From positions 1 to 39,769 of the IMG/VR virus record IMGVR_UViG_3300035703_004069: 39,769 bases of DNA; one strand, given 5' to 3'. The notes beneath the pieces are model-generated. The model searched no databases. It was not told the origin of the DNA and worked only from the letters and a program-made list of their open reading frames with translations. Position 1 is the first letter of the stretch, and every line of letters begins with the position of its first letter. This DNA comes from a virus. The position numbers were made by a program, and so were the translations under genes. Shown here in pieces: positions 7,996 through 17,186 of this stretch.

Positions 7996-8601
7996 TTAAG
8001 GAACTACAGGTCCTGCAAATTTGTTGTTAAATGCAGTTTTAGAAGTTTCGTAATCTGTATCACGATAGATATGTGGTAAATAAGGCTCTTTAAATCCTGC
8101 TGGAGTAGCTAATGAAATCATTATAGCACCATCATTCTCATCGGAGTTATCTACAAGTTCCGCAAGTTCTAAACCGAATTTCATTCCAAAGAACAAAAAT
8201 GCGTACTTGTTATCCGGACCTTTCCATTTTCTCTCAAGAACTGCAAATACTTTAGCACCTGCTAAATATTTGTTTATCTGAGTTCTACACTCTTCTGAGT
8301 TATCAAAGAATTTGATACCAATTAACTGATGTTTCATTCCATTGAAAGAATCTTCTGGAATTTCGGCCGCATTGGTAAACTTCATGATTTGCTTGATTCC
8401 TTGAATTTCATAACCAACTTTGTTAGGCAATAATTCTAAACCAGTAATTAATGATGTTGGATTAGTAACATCTAGTGTAATACCTGCAGAAGTCAAATCA
8501 TCAACATTGATTAAAGTCAATCTTTGTTCAATGCCTCCAACTGGAATATTATCACAGTCTACTACTACATCATCTGATACTCTTGCGCATAAATTTGACA
8601 T
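7996..8601 (-). CDS. Putative major tail tube protein
   Basis: A 201-residue protein starting MSNLCARVSDDVVVDCDN, followed by GGIEQRLTLINVDDL, a pattern I have seen in Bacteroidetes phage structural clusters. The size, mixed beta content and C-terminal EPYLPHIYRDTDYETSK segment suit a tail tube or a capsid-decoration protein. It lies directly after the major capsid gene (38-base gap) and two bases before the acidic-tail protein. Tail tube is my preferred reading because no other gene in the tail block has that profile. Decoration protein is the main alternative. Confidence 0.6.
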   Translation of the reverse strand: MSNLCARVSDDVVVDCDNIPVGGIEQRLTLINVDDLTSAGITLDVTNPTSLITGLELLPNKVGYEIQGIKQIMKFTNAAEIPEDSFNGMKHQLIGIKFFDNSEECRTQINKYLAGAKVFAVLERKWKGPDNKYAFLFFGMKFGLELAELVDNSDENDGAIMISLATPAGFKEPYLPHIYRDTDYETSKTAFNNKFAGPVVP

Positions 8602-8639
8602 ACGTTTATTTTTTAAATATTAAAGAAAACCGTAACCGC

Positions 8640-9713
8640 TTAGTAAGCGGCTACAGCTAAATAGTCCTGTAAAAACTTCGCATCCATTTTTAAAGCGAAA
8701 TCCATAAAGTTCACTTGGTTATAAGCATCATACTGAGATAACAATTTATCGAAATCTTCTGTTGATACTGTACCAATTGGAATGTTACCCGGAGTGGTCA
8801 ACAAAGCTCTGTTAGGTAAATTCCATTTCGTTCCGTTATCTTGGTAAGATGTAATAACTTCTTCCCAATCGTAACGTGGAATCACTTTTAATTTTCTCCA
8901 CAAATCCACATAACCACCATTCTCAGCTTTATCTAAGGTGAAAGCTAAAGATTTATCTTCGCGATAATCAACCCAGTTTTCATAGATACCTGGAGTAACG
9001 TGAATGTGAATTTCTAAACCACTTCTAACCAATTGTTTTAAACGGCTGTCAGCTTTTCTCCACATAGAGCGGAATAACTCATAAGCGAAATCATCAGCTA
9101 AAGTTTGCTGTAAAGCATAAGAAGCTGTATTATTTGCCGCAATAGACACATGGTACTGAGAACCTGAAGGAATATCAGTCGACATGATTTGTTTCCAAAT
9201 ACCATCTAACATGTTGAAGAAAGTAATATCTGTACCATTAGTAAGATATCCACCATCAACTACATTTTCCACAGTAGTATCAGAGAACCAAGCTAAACGG
9301 ATTAACATTTCTTTAAGCGCTTGCTCAACTCTCATCTTAACGATTCCTAATTCTTCAGAATCAATTCTGTTGAAATAGTCTGGATTCATTTTTTGAGCTT
9401 TTTTGAAAAGCTTTAACAAAGGATCTAAATCAGTTGCACAATGTTCGAATCTATCTCCAATTAAAACTGGGTCCCAGAATTTTTCAGAGAATGGGATTTG
9501 ATTTCCATTCGCATCAGGCTTACAGCCTAAAATCTTTTTACCAACTAAACCTAAAGTTCCAATGAATGGAATTTGAGTTTTGTGTTGAATACCTGTAACT
9601 ATATCGTGATGCTCTGCTAAATCAGATTGCTCTAGCACATCAACGAAAATAGCTTTTCCAACTTCGTTCGCTTCTTCAGCGTTTAACGTTAAATCTTCTA
9701 AATTTAAATTCAT
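8640..9713 (-). CDS. Major capsid protein
   Basis: A 357-residue protein directly downstream of the protease/scaffold gene, the usual position for an HK97-fold capsid subunit. N-terminal residues 1-30 are acidic and helical (LNLEDLTLNAEEANEVGKAI) and could be scaffold-like. Later regions (WDPVLIGDRFEHC, ALKEMLIRLAWFSDTT, ELFRSMWRKADSRLKQLVRS, and IPIGTVSTEDFD near the C-terminus) match capsid proteins of Bacteroidetes siphophages as I know them. No signal or membrane segments. Codon use and GC look slightly higher than for neighbours, as expected of a highly expressed gene. Confidence 0.87.
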   Translation of the reverse strand: MNLNLEDLTLNAEEANEVGKAIFVDVLEQSDLAEHHDIVTGIQHKTQIPFIGTLGLVGKKILGCKPDANGNQIPFSEKFWDPVLIGDRFEHCATDLDPLLKLFKKAQKMNPDYFNRIDSEELGIVKMRVEQALKEMLIRLAWFSDTTVENVVDGGYLTNGTDITFFNMLDGIWKQIMSTDIPSGSQYHVSIAANNTASYALQQTLADDFAYELFRSMWRKADSRLKQLVRSGLEIHIHVTPGIYENWVDYREDKSLAFTLDKAENGGYVDLWRKLKVIPRYDWEEVITSYQDNGTKWNLPNRALLTTPGNIPIGTVSTEDFDKLLSQYDAYNQVNFMDFALKMDAKFLQDYLAVAAY

Positions 9714-9725
9714 AATTTCTTAATT

Positions 9726-10838
9726 TTATTTTTCTTCCTTGAACAATCTTCTTTTACCATCTCCGACTTCTTCTTTTTCTTTACGCTCTTTTTCAGATTT
9801 GTAATTAAAAGTAGAGCCTACGCTTTTCTTTAAATTTTTTAAATCAGTTTGTAAAGATTTAAGAGCAGTAACTGCTTCTGATAAATCAGACTTAGCCTCA
9901 TTCAATTCATTGGTTAATTCTTCTTTTTCAGTTCTCAAGTTTTCCAACTCTTCTTTCATAGCTTCGGTATCTTCTTCAGCTGGTTTGATTTCTGTAAGTT
10001 CACCAGTTGTAAAAACATAAGTTTCACCAGTTGGCATTACTACTTCACCTTCAGCATCTTTACCATCGATGGTCGCTTTATCTCCAACTTTTGGAGTATC
10101 ACCTTCTGATAAATCTGGGAAATTGATTTCTCCACCATTAGCATCTTGTACCATTAAAGCCTTAGGGTCAGCCCCTTTGCCTTTACCTTTTACCGAAAGT
10201 TTATTTAGAATTTTTTCTAATAAACTTTCGGATTTTTGGAAGCGTTTTTCAGCTTCTTCCTTAGTTAAATAACTCATTTTATTTGATTTTGAATTTAAGT
10301 ACGCAACTACATTGTGTTCTATCTCGTAAGAGGTAGCAAACTTTAAATCGAATGCTTCTTCTGCAGATAAAAACGTTTCTCTTTTTAATAGAGGTTTAAG
10401 AGCTTCCTCCGTTAAGTTTGTGGTTTTTTTGTAGAAATCGAGTAATCTCTTTTCACATTCAAGAACTAAATCTGAATAGTTTTTTATTTCCTCTGCAGTA
10501 CCTTGAACACTTCCAGTAGGTAAATGGATCATGAATTCAGTTTTAGGAGATAACACTCTTTCATCTCCTGCCATGAAAATAACAGTAGCTATACTCGCAA
10601 CTGTTTCGATACCTATTGTTTTAATAGGTTTTTTTAAAGAGCGTATGTAATCGTAGATATCAAAACCAACATCTACAAAACCGCCCGGTGATTTGATAAT
10701 TACATCAAAGCTCTCAGCAAACGGCTGTCCTTGTACTTGTTGGATAACATCTATTAATTCAACGCCTTTAGTAATGGAACCATCATCATTAACGATGTTA
10801 CCAATAAAGCCAGTAATGTATATATATCCTTTGTTCAT
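9726..10838 (-). CDS. ClpP-type prohead protease with C-terminal scaffold
   Basis: A 370-residue fusion. Residues 1-~185 form a ClpP/S14 serine protease: SPGG at 50-53 (oxyanion strand), nucleophile Ser82 in TVASIATVIFMAGDER, and His105 in EFMIHLPTGS. Residues ~185-275 are a linker rich in Lys, Gly and Asp. Residues ~285-345 are a long charged coiled coil (EELENLRTEKEELTNELN) that probably acts as the scaffolding domain and is removed during maturation. It lies immediately upstream of the major capsid gene. A TAATTTTG box (10850-10843) sits five bases before its ATG, so it may open its own transcript. Confidence 0.88.
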   Translation of the reverse strand: MNKGYIYITGFIGNIVNDDGSITKGVELIDVIQQVQGQPFAESFDVIIKSPGGFVDVGFDIYDYIRSLKKPIKTIGIETVASIATVIFMAGDERVLSPKTEFMIHLPTGSVQGTAEEIKNYSDLVLECEKRLLDFYKKTTNLTEEALKPLLKRETFLSAEEAFDLKFATSYEIEHNVVAYLNSKSNKMSYLTKEEAEKRFQKSESLLEKILNKLSVKGKGKGADPKALMVQDANGGEINFPDLSEGDTPKVGDKATIDGKDAEGEVVMPTGETYVFTTGELTEIKPAEEDTEAMKEELENLRTEKEELTNELNEAKSDLSEAVTALKSLQTDLKNLKKSVGSTFNYKSEKERKEKEEVGDGKRRLFKEEK

Positions 10839-10842
10839 GTTT

Positions 10843-10850
10843 CAAAATTA
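10843..10850 (-). promoter_or_regulatory. Candidate Bacteroidetes -7 box before the head module
   Basis: On the minus strand TAATTTTG matches TAnnTTTG and ends five bases before the ATG of the protease gene, implying a leaderless or very short leader. No convincing TTG was found at the right distance upstream. It may make the head module an independent transcript. Confidence 0.4.
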
Positions 10851-10871
10851 CCTTTGAATCCTTCCTAAATG

Positions 10872-10903
10872 TTGCCATGTTTTTGTCAAAAAGTGTATCT
10901 TTG
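10872..10903 (+). promoter_or_regulatory. Promoter of the isolated rightward gene
   Basis: A TTG at 10872-10874 and TATCTTTG at 10896-10903 fit the Bacteroidetes -33/-7 consensus with a ~21-base spacer. The ATG at 10908 follows the -7 box by four bases, so the transcript is probably leaderless. This rules out the in-frame upstream Met at 10869. Confidence 0.55.
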
Positions 10904-10907
10904 CTAT

Positions 10908-11210
10908 ATGACTGTATTGATAATCATATTACTAACTATAATCGCAATTGCTTTTGTTATTCAGAGAATAGCAAAGTACATGTTAAGAAAATACTATAGT
11001 GGTAATAATGATAACCCGTACATCAACTACCACAAGAATAAAATGGCTAATGATAAACATTACGATGATTATCTTGAGTGGACTAAAAACAAAGAAGTGT
11101 ATGGTGTTCCAGTTGAGAAAGTAGAAGATATTCAAGAAGCCAAAGCAAGTAAGAAAGTAAATAGGTTAGTACCCCGTAGAAAGTTTACTGAAGATGATAA
11201 ACTATTTTGA
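10908..11210 (+). CDS. Single-span membrane protein encoded against the late operon
   Basis: A 100-residue protein, beginning MTVLIIILLTIIAIAF, with one N-terminal transmembrane helix (residues ~2-20) and a highly charged cytoplasmic part (NKMANDKHYDDYLEWTKNKEVYG, ending PRRKFTEDDKLF). It is the only rightward gene inside the leftward structural region and has its own promoter. Its 3' end overlaps the convergent gene 11202-11426 by nine bases. These are features of a moron, a lysogeny-expressed cargo gene such as a superinfection-exclusion factor. No family recognised. The start chosen follows the -7 box. Confidence 0.65.
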   Translation: MTVLIIILLTIIAIAFVIQRIAKYMLRKYYSGNNDNPYINYHKNKMANDKHYDDYLEWTKNKEVYGVPVEKVEDIQEAKASKKVNRLVPRRKFTEDDKLF

Positions 11211-11426
11211 TTCCATCTGTGCTATAATTCTATAGATTGTTCTCTCTGGTGTTTTTGTTTCAATCGATGTGTTTGTGATTGCTTGAGATTTTGAATTACT
11301 TTTCATCTCTTTTAAGTATACTTCATATATTAGTTTGTGTCCTGCTAAAGTTATAGGCACAATTCCCTTTTTGACTAATAAATCAAGTAGGTTTCTTTTC
11401 TCCAACAGTTTAAGATATTCGTACAC
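11202..11426 (-). CDS. Small helix-turn-helix protein, regulator candidate
   Basis: A 74-residue protein with a GTG start placed directly next to a 21-bp palindrome. The C-terminal part (AITNTSIETKTPERTIYRIIAQMESK) looks like the turn and recognition helix of a transposase- or phage-type HTH (pattern S-x-x-T-x-Y-R-I-I). The N-terminal half is helical and contains LLDLLVKKGIVPITLAGHKLIYEVYL, a form seen in small Bacteroidetes phage proteins. An in-frame stop inside the palindrome excludes a longer N-terminus. Because its own promoter carries the palindrome, it is the best local candidate for the protein that binds the three sites, possibly autoregulated; this is inference. Confidence 0.6.
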   Translation of the reverse strand: MYEYLKLLEKRNLLDLLVKKGIVPITLAGHKLIYEVYLKEMKSNSKSQAITNTSIETKTPERTIYRIIAQMESK

Positions 11427-11455
11427 TTGTAATATATTATATTACAAATATAGTA
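11427..11455 (-). promoter_or_regulatory. Promoter with downstream 21-bp palindromic operator (site A)
   Basis: The palindrome at 11427-11447 has 10-bp arms TTGTAATATA and TATATTACAA around one base, without a mismatch. On the minus strand it follows immediately on the -7 box TATATTTG (11455-11448), covering the expected start site, and abuts the GTG of the HTH gene. This placement suits repression. The stretch TTTTACTATATTTG is shared with site C at 24.15 kb. Confidence 0.65.
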
Positions 11456-11459
11456 AAAT

Positions 11460-11711
11460 TTACCACTTACCTAACGGACACTTATAATCTTTTGAACGTG
11501 TGGATGTTGATAACGGACAATTGCAAACTGAACACTTCAATCCTTGAATTTCTTTTATTTGAAAATCTGGAAGTATTATTTCAAAATTTGTGTGTACTGG
11601 ATTGTCACAATCACCACATATTTTTGCTCTTTCTTTTGCAATAGATAAAGCCACCTCATCATTGATAAGGTAGGCTTTCCATCCATTGTAAATATCTTTT
11701 GCTTTACTCAT
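11460..11711 (-). CDS. Zinc-ribbon protein
   Basis: An 83-residue protein with CGDC (residues ~32-35), CSVCNCPL (~60-67) and a final CPLGKW. Four to six cysteines are placed to bind zinc, with the conserved S-T-R-S before the last cysteine. Short zinc proteins of this exact layout, ending CPLGKW, are common in Bacteroidetes phages and follow tape-measure or baseplate genes. The role is unknown; nucleic-acid binding or structural metal site are both possible. The start overlaps the small membrane ORF 11704-11850 by eight bases. Confidence 0.75.
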   Translation of the reverse strand: MSKAKDIYNGWKAYLINDEVALSIAKERAKICGDCDNPVHTNFEIILPDFQIKEIQGLKCSVCNCPLSTSTRSKDYKCPLGKW

Positions 11712-11850
11712 GCTTTGTTTTATTTAACAAATAAATTGATAAAACAAAAGTGATTGATAAAATTGAAACACTAAGTAGGTTCCAATAAAATACAGCTATT
11801 CCAAATCCTATTACTTGAGCTGTTGCTAATAATCTTAAAAATTTTCTCAT
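11704..11850 (-). CDS. Small two-span hydrophobic protein
   Basis: A 48-residue ORF that starts one base after the tape-measure stop and overlaps the zinc-ribbon gene start by eight bases (ATGAGTAA). It begins MRKFLRLLATAQVIGFG and is strongly hydrophobic, with two likely transmembrane segments (residues ~10-23 and ~27-43), ending LNKTKHE. Tight packing on both sides supports it as a real gene. I recognise no family. Position after the tape measure might suggest a role in DNA injection, or it may belong to the accessory island. Confidence 0.55.
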   Translation of the reverse strand: MRKFLRLLATAQVIGFGIAVFYWNLLSVSILSITFVLSIYLLNKTKHE

Positions 11851-11851
11851 G

Positions 11852-14761
11852 TTATTTTAAATTAGCCATTTGTACCACATTATTATAATCATCTGCTGTA
11901 TCTATAATATCAGTAACTCCAACGATAGGACTTGGTAAAGAGCGGTTTGATTCTGCGATTTTACTCGCTAACAAATCAACATCCAAAGCGCTCTCTACTT
12001 GTTGTGTAACCATGTTCTGTCTGAAGGCAATACCGCCACTTGCAAATACATTCGCTCTTGTACTTCCTACTGATGGGTATGAGTTATTGAAATCCATAAA
12101 AGCTTTAGATGCATTTCTATTCATTACTCCTAATATTTCTCCACGTTCAGCTTCAAAAGTAGTGCCGTCTTCTCCATAGAATTTTGTCCCTCCAGCACTA
12201 TGTCTATTACCTCCAATATTAAACAAAGCCCCTTTCTCAGCTTTAGGAATAGAAGCGCTACCAATTTGCCCTACACCAGAAGCTACAGAACCTAATCCAG
12301 AAGCAGCACCTTCAGCACCTTTAACCCCCATGATTTTAGCTACACTTGCCAAACCTGATGCAATTGTTACAGCTGCCGCTATTCCTCCATAAGGCGGAGG
12401 TAATGTAGCAAGTGCCATTGTTGCACCTTGATAAGTATTGATGGTAGCTTGTGCTATACCAAAAGCTTTTCCTAATGCAGATTGTTCACCTGCCAGTTGT
12501 GCTAGTCCTCCAGCTACTTGCGCAGCTCCTTGAAGCTGTGCATTGTTAACTGCTTGGTTTACTTTATTCCTTGCAATTGCAGCAGCGTTAACAACATTGT
12601 TTACCTTTTGTTGATATGTAGATTCAATTGCTAACTTTCTATTGTTATATTCCTCTTCAGTAATTAAATTAGCTTCTTTTGCTTCAAGCTCAGATGCTAA
12701 TTTAGCTTCTTTGATTGGAAGTTCTATTTCTTGAAGAAGTAATAATTTTTCATTTTCCTCAAAAGCAATTCTAGATAACTCTTTTTCAAATTCACTAGCA
12801 TTACGAGATTCTTGCTCTAAAGTTTGAGTTTCAAAATCAAGCGCTCTTTGTAAAGCTAACTCAGCTCTTAGTTGTTCATCGTATTGTTTTTTTAATGCGA
12901 GTTTTTGCTCTTCAAAGCTTTGTTCTAATTCTAATGATTTGATTTGATACTCTTGTTCAGATATCAATTTATCAGCTAAACGTTTTTGGTTGATAGCGAC
13001 ATCTTGGTCGTATATTTTTTGTAAACGTTCAGCTTCCTCATTAACTAAGTATTCAGTTAAAGTTTTGGCTTCAGCTAATTTACTTTCATTTTGTAACTTG
13101 AATAAAGCCACTTCATCCTCTAAAGCTTTGACAGCTATTTCAGCCTGCTTGCGTTTAGCTTCTACATCAATAAGAATCTTTTGCTCTTCATATTTTTGTT
13201 TAGAGATTTTTCCATATTCATATTCTTTGTCCAGGATCGATATTCTTTTTTTACTAACCTCATCCTCATACGATAATGATTCCTCTAGAGTTTTCTTTTT
13301 TAAAGATTCCTTTGCAATAAATAACGAAAGCTCATCATTCATGTATGCGATTTCTTTATCGCGTTTTTCTTTTTGCAATTGAATAGCTTTCTCTTGAGCT
13401 TGAATAGCTTTCTCTCTGTTTTTTTCAGCTTCTGCTTCTTGGTCTTCAATTAATTTATTTTGCTTATTGATAATCTTTTCCTGATTAGAATAGAATTCGT
13501 TTTCAACTTCTGTTGATTTCAACAAAGCCTCTTTAAGGTTTTCGTATAACTCATCCTGATTAGTTGCTTTTTGTTCAGTAACTTCTTTATAAGTAAGACC
13601 GGACTTTTTTAATTGTTGGAATTCTTGCTCTGATAAATCAGCAGAAATGCGAATCTCCTCATATGCAATTCTAAGTTTCTCATCACTTATTTTTTTTCTT
13701 TGTTGGAAATCTTGCTCTTCTAATTTTGCCGCTTTGTTTAATAATGCCAAACGCTCTTCTTCTGATTTGGTTCTATCCTTTGCCTGAATGTTTAATCGAT
13801 TGATTTCCGCTCTTGTTTTTGCAGTTTGCACTTCTTGTTGTTCCATCGCATCCTCAAGGTCTTGCTGTGCTTTTTTCAAGTTAGCCGCATCATTAGCCGC
13901 ATCTTTCATCGAATCACCTAAACCACTGAAAGCTTCAGTTAATGATTTGGTACCAGTAACTAAAGCAATAACTGTATTCTTAACCACATTTAATACAGCA
14001 CCAATAGCCGCTACAGCTTGTTCCGCCTTGTCAACTACTGGAGTAAATGATTTGAATACACTATACAATATTCCTAATGTGATAGCTAAAGCTGCTATTA
14101 TTGCTCCGATTGGATTGGCTACAAATCCCCAAGCCGATTTAGTGGCCGCATTGATACCTGTAGAAATTCCCATGAATGCATTCTTTAACATCGGACCAAC
14201 TCCTCCAGCTTCTTGAGAACGTTGAATAAAACCACCAATACCACCATTAAAGATATTCAGTTCTTGAAATGCTTCAGTAATAGCTTCTTTGTAGTTTCCT
14301 ACATTCATTACCTGTTGCTTTTGAGCATCTGAATTTTCTTTTATAAAGACGGTATTCTTATCAATCTTTTCATTGATTTCTTCAATTGCATCTCTACCAG
14401 CTTGAGTGTCTGTAGTAATTTGACTTCTAATTATAGAAAGCCTTTTATTTACTTTTTCAGCCTCACCAACTGTAGCAGTTTCTTTGGATAGCATTTCTGC
14501 TAAATCTCTAATACCTGTTGTATTTTCTGCTAAAACCTTTTTATTATTTGCATACTCAGTATTCAAAGCTTTTAGTTGAGCATCATTTTCTATGAAAGCT
14601 CTGCTTTGCTCTTCAGTTGCATTGGTTAAATTTCCCGTCTCTGTTTTTAAATTCTTTTGCGCTTCTCTTAAAACAGCAATCTGTTGAATGATTTTAGTGT
14701 TTGAATCTTGTAGTGATTTGGTGTTTAATTCCAACTCAGCTATTACTATTTTTTCTGCCAT
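11852..14761 (-). CDS. Tail tape measure protein
   Basis: A 969-residue, mostly alpha-helical protein, the longest in the window. Residues ~1-160 are coiled coil. A hydrophobic stretch (~210-240, GAIIAALAITLGILYSVF) is typical of tape-measure membrane segments. Residues ~285-720 are long Glu/Lys/Gln-rich coiled coils. A glycine/alanine-rich hydrophobic region follows (~770-830), then a C-terminal part with GALFNIGGNRHSAGG and GEILGVMNRNASKAF, which I associate with Bacteroidetes tape measures. At roughly 0.15 nm per residue the length predicts a tail of about 145 nm, so a siphovirus. It starts two bases after the preceding tail gene. Confidence 0.9.
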   Translation of the reverse strand: MAEKIVIAELELNTKSLQDSNTKIIQQIAVLREAQKNLKTETGNLTNATEEQSRAFIENDAQLKALNTEYANNKKVLAENTTGIRDLAEMLSKETATVGEAEKVNKRLSIIRSQITTDTQAGRDAIEEINEKIDKNTVFIKENSDAQKQQVMNVGNYKEAITEAFQELNIFNGGIGGFIQRSQEAGGVGPMLKNAFMGISTGINAATKSAWGFVANPIGAIIAALAITLGILYSVFKSFTPVVDKAEQAVAAIGAVLNVVKNTVIALVTGTKSLTEAFSGLGDSMKDAANDAANLKKAQQDLEDAMEQQEVQTAKTRAEINRLNIQAKDRTKSEEERLALLNKAAKLEEQDFQQRKKISDEKLRIAYEEIRISADLSEQEFQQLKKSGLTYKEVTEQKATNQDELYENLKEALLKSTEVENEFYSNQEKIINKQNKLIEDQEAEAEKNREKAIQAQEKAIQLQKEKRDKEIAYMNDELSLFIAKESLKKKTLEESLSYEDEVSKKRISILDKEYEYGKISKQKYEEQKILIDVEAKRKQAEIAVKALEDEVALFKLQNESKLAEAKTLTEYLVNEEAERLQKIYDQDVAINQKRLADKLISEQEYQIKSLELEQSFEEQKLALKKQYDEQLRAELALQRALDFETQTLEQESRNASEFEKELSRIAFEENEKLLLLQEIELPIKEAKLASELEAKEANLITEEEYNNRKLAIESTYQQKVNNVVNAAAIARNKVNQAVNNAQLQGAAQVAGGLAQLAGEQSALGKAFGIAQATINTYQGATMALATLPPPYGGIAAAVTIASGLASVAKIMGVKGAEGAASGLGSVASGVGQIGSASIPKAEKGALFNIGGNRHSAGGTKFYGEDGTTFEAERGEILGVMNRNASKAFMDFNNSYPSVGSTRANVFASGGIAFRQNMVTQQVESALDVDLLASKIAESNRSLPSPIVGVTDIIDTADDYNNVVQMANLK

Positions 14762-14763
14762 AA

Positions 14764-15051
14764 CTAAATGATGTTTATATTTAATTTGTTGCTTTGCATT
14801 TTTTCGATTCCGTTTTGAATAATGATTGATTTACTTCCTGTTGTTGTAAATCGAAGTATAATTTTATTAAAATCTTTATACATAATTTCTGCATCCGTTG
14901 TATTTACAATCATAAAATTTAAATCATACTCTTTATTATTGTATAATGTATCTTGCCATACCACAACATCTTGACTCACTTCAGATGTAAGAGTTTGTCT
15001 ATTAAAACCAAAATGAATAAATGGTTTTGCTTTTCTTATTTCTACTATCAT
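14764..15051 (-). CDS. Small tail-module protein
   Basis: A 95-residue predominantly beta protein without membrane segments (MIVEIRKAKPFIHFGFN at the start). It overlaps the large tail gene upstream by four bases and ends two bases before the tape measure. The position suggests a virion component or tail-assembly factor. I do not recognise the family. Confidence 0.7.
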   Translation of the reverse strand: MIVEIRKAKPFIHFGFNRQTLTSEVSQDVVVWQDTLYNNKEYDLNFMIVNTTDAEIMYKDFNKIILRFTTTGSKSIIIQNGIEKMQSNKLNINII

Positions 15052-17186
15052 GCTGTTATTAAAATAGTGTTAGTAATTATATCTCCAGATACATTTATAA
15101 ATCTAACAAGCGTATCTATTATAACTGGATAAATTATCGGTTCGTTTGATGTAATAAATAAAGCCCCATTACTCCATGAGTCTCCATTGTTTGTGCTGTA
15201 TTGAAAAATAATAGGATACGACTCATCGTAGCCGCTAAATACTATTTGACCTTCAACATATGATATAGTGACAATAAAACCACTATCACTATCTTCTTCA
15301 ATAAACGGAGAGTATTTAACTCTTATCAATTCACATTTTACTAATCCATTATCAGTAAAGTTTGGAACTTTGTTTAATATAAAATAGTTTGACAACTCCT
15401 CGATGTAGTAAAGTTTCTTGAAATCTATATTCACTACATCAGCTTCGTTTAAAAATATCTCTGCAATAATAACCTTGCTTTTATTTAATATCTGATAAAT
15501 TGAATTGTAGTAATCCTGAATGATATCATTAAAATTAAGTTTGAAAAAACTTTCAAAAGGAGCTTCTGTAATTATTGTTTCTTCAGATAAAGTTTCGCTA
15601 CCAATAGTTACAGGATCATTAAACGTGTAATTATCGAATCGCATAAAATAAAATCTTTTATCCAGGGCTTTATAAGTAACATTTCCATCATCTTTAATTT
15701 CTTTATTCCATAGTTTGTAAATATTTGTCTCTTTTCCGAAAGGATTAGTTTTTACTTTCTCTGGAGCATATATTTGAGAATCTATAATGGTTTTAGAATC
15801 ATCAAGGTTAACATTTTCGATTTTTAAAGAACCATTATAGTAGTCACTTAAATCATTATTATATTGATAGCTCATAATATTGTTTTGAGCATACGAACCG
15901 TAGATATATTTTTCAGATAATAGTTTATGGAAATATCCATTTTTCTGTGACCAGTTAACTATCTCAGATGTTTGTAGCACTTCTTGAAGTGTTAAGAATT
16001 TTATATGCTTGCTATATTTATCTGTATATGGTGTCAAACCAAAGCGCCACATTACTTCATTGATAAATGATTTTGTTTTGAAATCCAAGAACGCTCCTTC
16101 AAAGTCAATTGTAGAACTTTCTACTTTTGAAATTTTCACATTCAAATTATTATTTGCAAAATATATTGATGCCGTGGCTCTTATAAATAAACATAAACTT
16201 TCATCAGAATCAATTGTGATTAATTGATTTATACCTATCGTATGACTTCCACTTGTTGGATGAGTTACCAAGGTAGTAAAAGAAGATATATCTGCAGAAT
16301 TAGTATTTGATTGCTGATTTTTTGATAAGTTAATACTGAATTCTCTTGTGGATAAAGTTAGTATAGAAATATCTCCTGTTATTTCTAATCGATATGTTCC
16401 TGATTCTGGGAATATAATATGTTTATAGTTAAACAAAGTAAGAGGCGCATCGATGGTATAAGTATTATATTTAAAGTATCTACTTTTATTATCTCCACCC
16501 TCAGGAAGATATGTAATATCAGAACTATCAAACATCTCATCATCTGCAATAGTAGAGGTTGTACCTTTAGGAAATGACATCCATAAGTTCTGAAAATTAA
16601 AAGTATTAAAAACACCGCCTTCGTAAGTGAATCCGTATTGCTCAAAAATCTTATCCCATAAATAACTAACCTTTGCTGATGGAACCAAGTAATCAATATT
16701 GATTTTATTTGCATCATACAAAGCTTTCCCATTGTAATCAGCAAGGATATACTTATACGGACTATCGACATCCCAACTCGCTACAACATTAGTCAAGTTT
16801 TTAACGTGATTTATTTCAGCTAAATCTAAATCACTTAAGAAAGTGTTTTCAATTGCTTTGTGAAAATCAATAAATCCATCATACACAGCAATTTTATAAA
16901 CATCATTTGTCTCGTTGATAACACACCATCCTTTGTATACAAAACATTCACCCGTATTCCCAAATAGAAAGGTTTCATTTCTTTGATATGGAACATTAGA
17001 ATCATTACCAACAACTCCAAGCATTTTCATTTTTTTGATATTGCCAGGTGTTTTTGGTAAACCAAAAGCATTCGTATAATTTGTCTGTCTATCAGATAAA
17101 TCAAGTAAATCATTCACTTGCTTAGTTTGAGATATTTTTGATTTATTATCTAACTCAAACGTATATCCGTTTATAATTAGTCTCAT
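15048..17186 (-). CDS. Large tail/baseplate protein with C-terminal Ig-like domain
   Basis: A 712-residue protein starting MRLIINGYTFELDNKSKISQTKQVNDLLDL, with LSDRQTNYTNAFGLPKT, a pattern typical of a conserved Bacteroidetes phage tail protein next to the tape measure. The core is mixed beta, as in baseplate hub proteins. Residues ~635-712 (SYVEGQIVFSGY, FQYSTNNGDSWSNG) look like an Ig-like or fibronectin-like beta module often found exposed on phage tails. It overlaps both neighbours by four bases. In Gram-negative siphophages this place holds the Tal/hub protein, which is my preferred role. Confidence 0.72.
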   Translation of the reverse strand: MRLIINGYTFELDNKSKISQTKQVNDLLDLSDRQTNYTNAFGLPKTPGNIKKMKMLGVVGNDSNVPYQRNETFLFGNTGECFVYKGWCVINETNDVYKIAVYDGFIDFHKAIENTFLSDLDLAEINHVKNLTNVVASWDVDSPYKYILADYNGKALYDANKINIDYLVPSAKVSYLWDKIFEQYGFTYEGGVFNTFNFQNLWMSFPKGTTSTIADDEMFDSSDITYLPEGGDNKSRYFKYNTYTIDAPLTLFNYKHIIFPESGTYRLEITGDISILTLSTREFSINLSKNQQSNTNSADISSFTTLVTHPTSGSHTIGINQLITIDSDESLCLFIRATASIYFANNNLNVKISKVESSTIDFEGAFLDFKTKSFINEVMWRFGLTPYTDKYSKHIKFLTLQEVLQTSEIVNWSQKNGYFHKLLSEKYIYGSYAQNNIMSYQYNNDLSDYYNGSLKIENVNLDDSKTIIDSQIYAPEKVKTNPFGKETNIYKLWNKEIKDDGNVTYKALDKRFYFMRFDNYTFNDPVTIGSETLSEETIITEAPFESFFKLNFNDIIQDYYNSIYQILNKSKVIIAEIFLNEADVVNIDFKKLYYIEELSNYFILNKVPNFTDNGLVKCELIRVKYSPFIEEDSDSGFIVTISYVEGQIVFSGYDESYPIIFQYSTNNGDSWSNGALFITSNEPIIYPVIIDTLVRFINVSGDIITNTILITA

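Noticed and set aside
12990-14216. Two + strand ORFs of 130 and 142 codons inside the tape-measure gene.
   Set aside because: Composition (Ser/Leu/Phe-rich, antisense of coiled coil) and lack of promoter mark them as shadows of the minus-strand gene.
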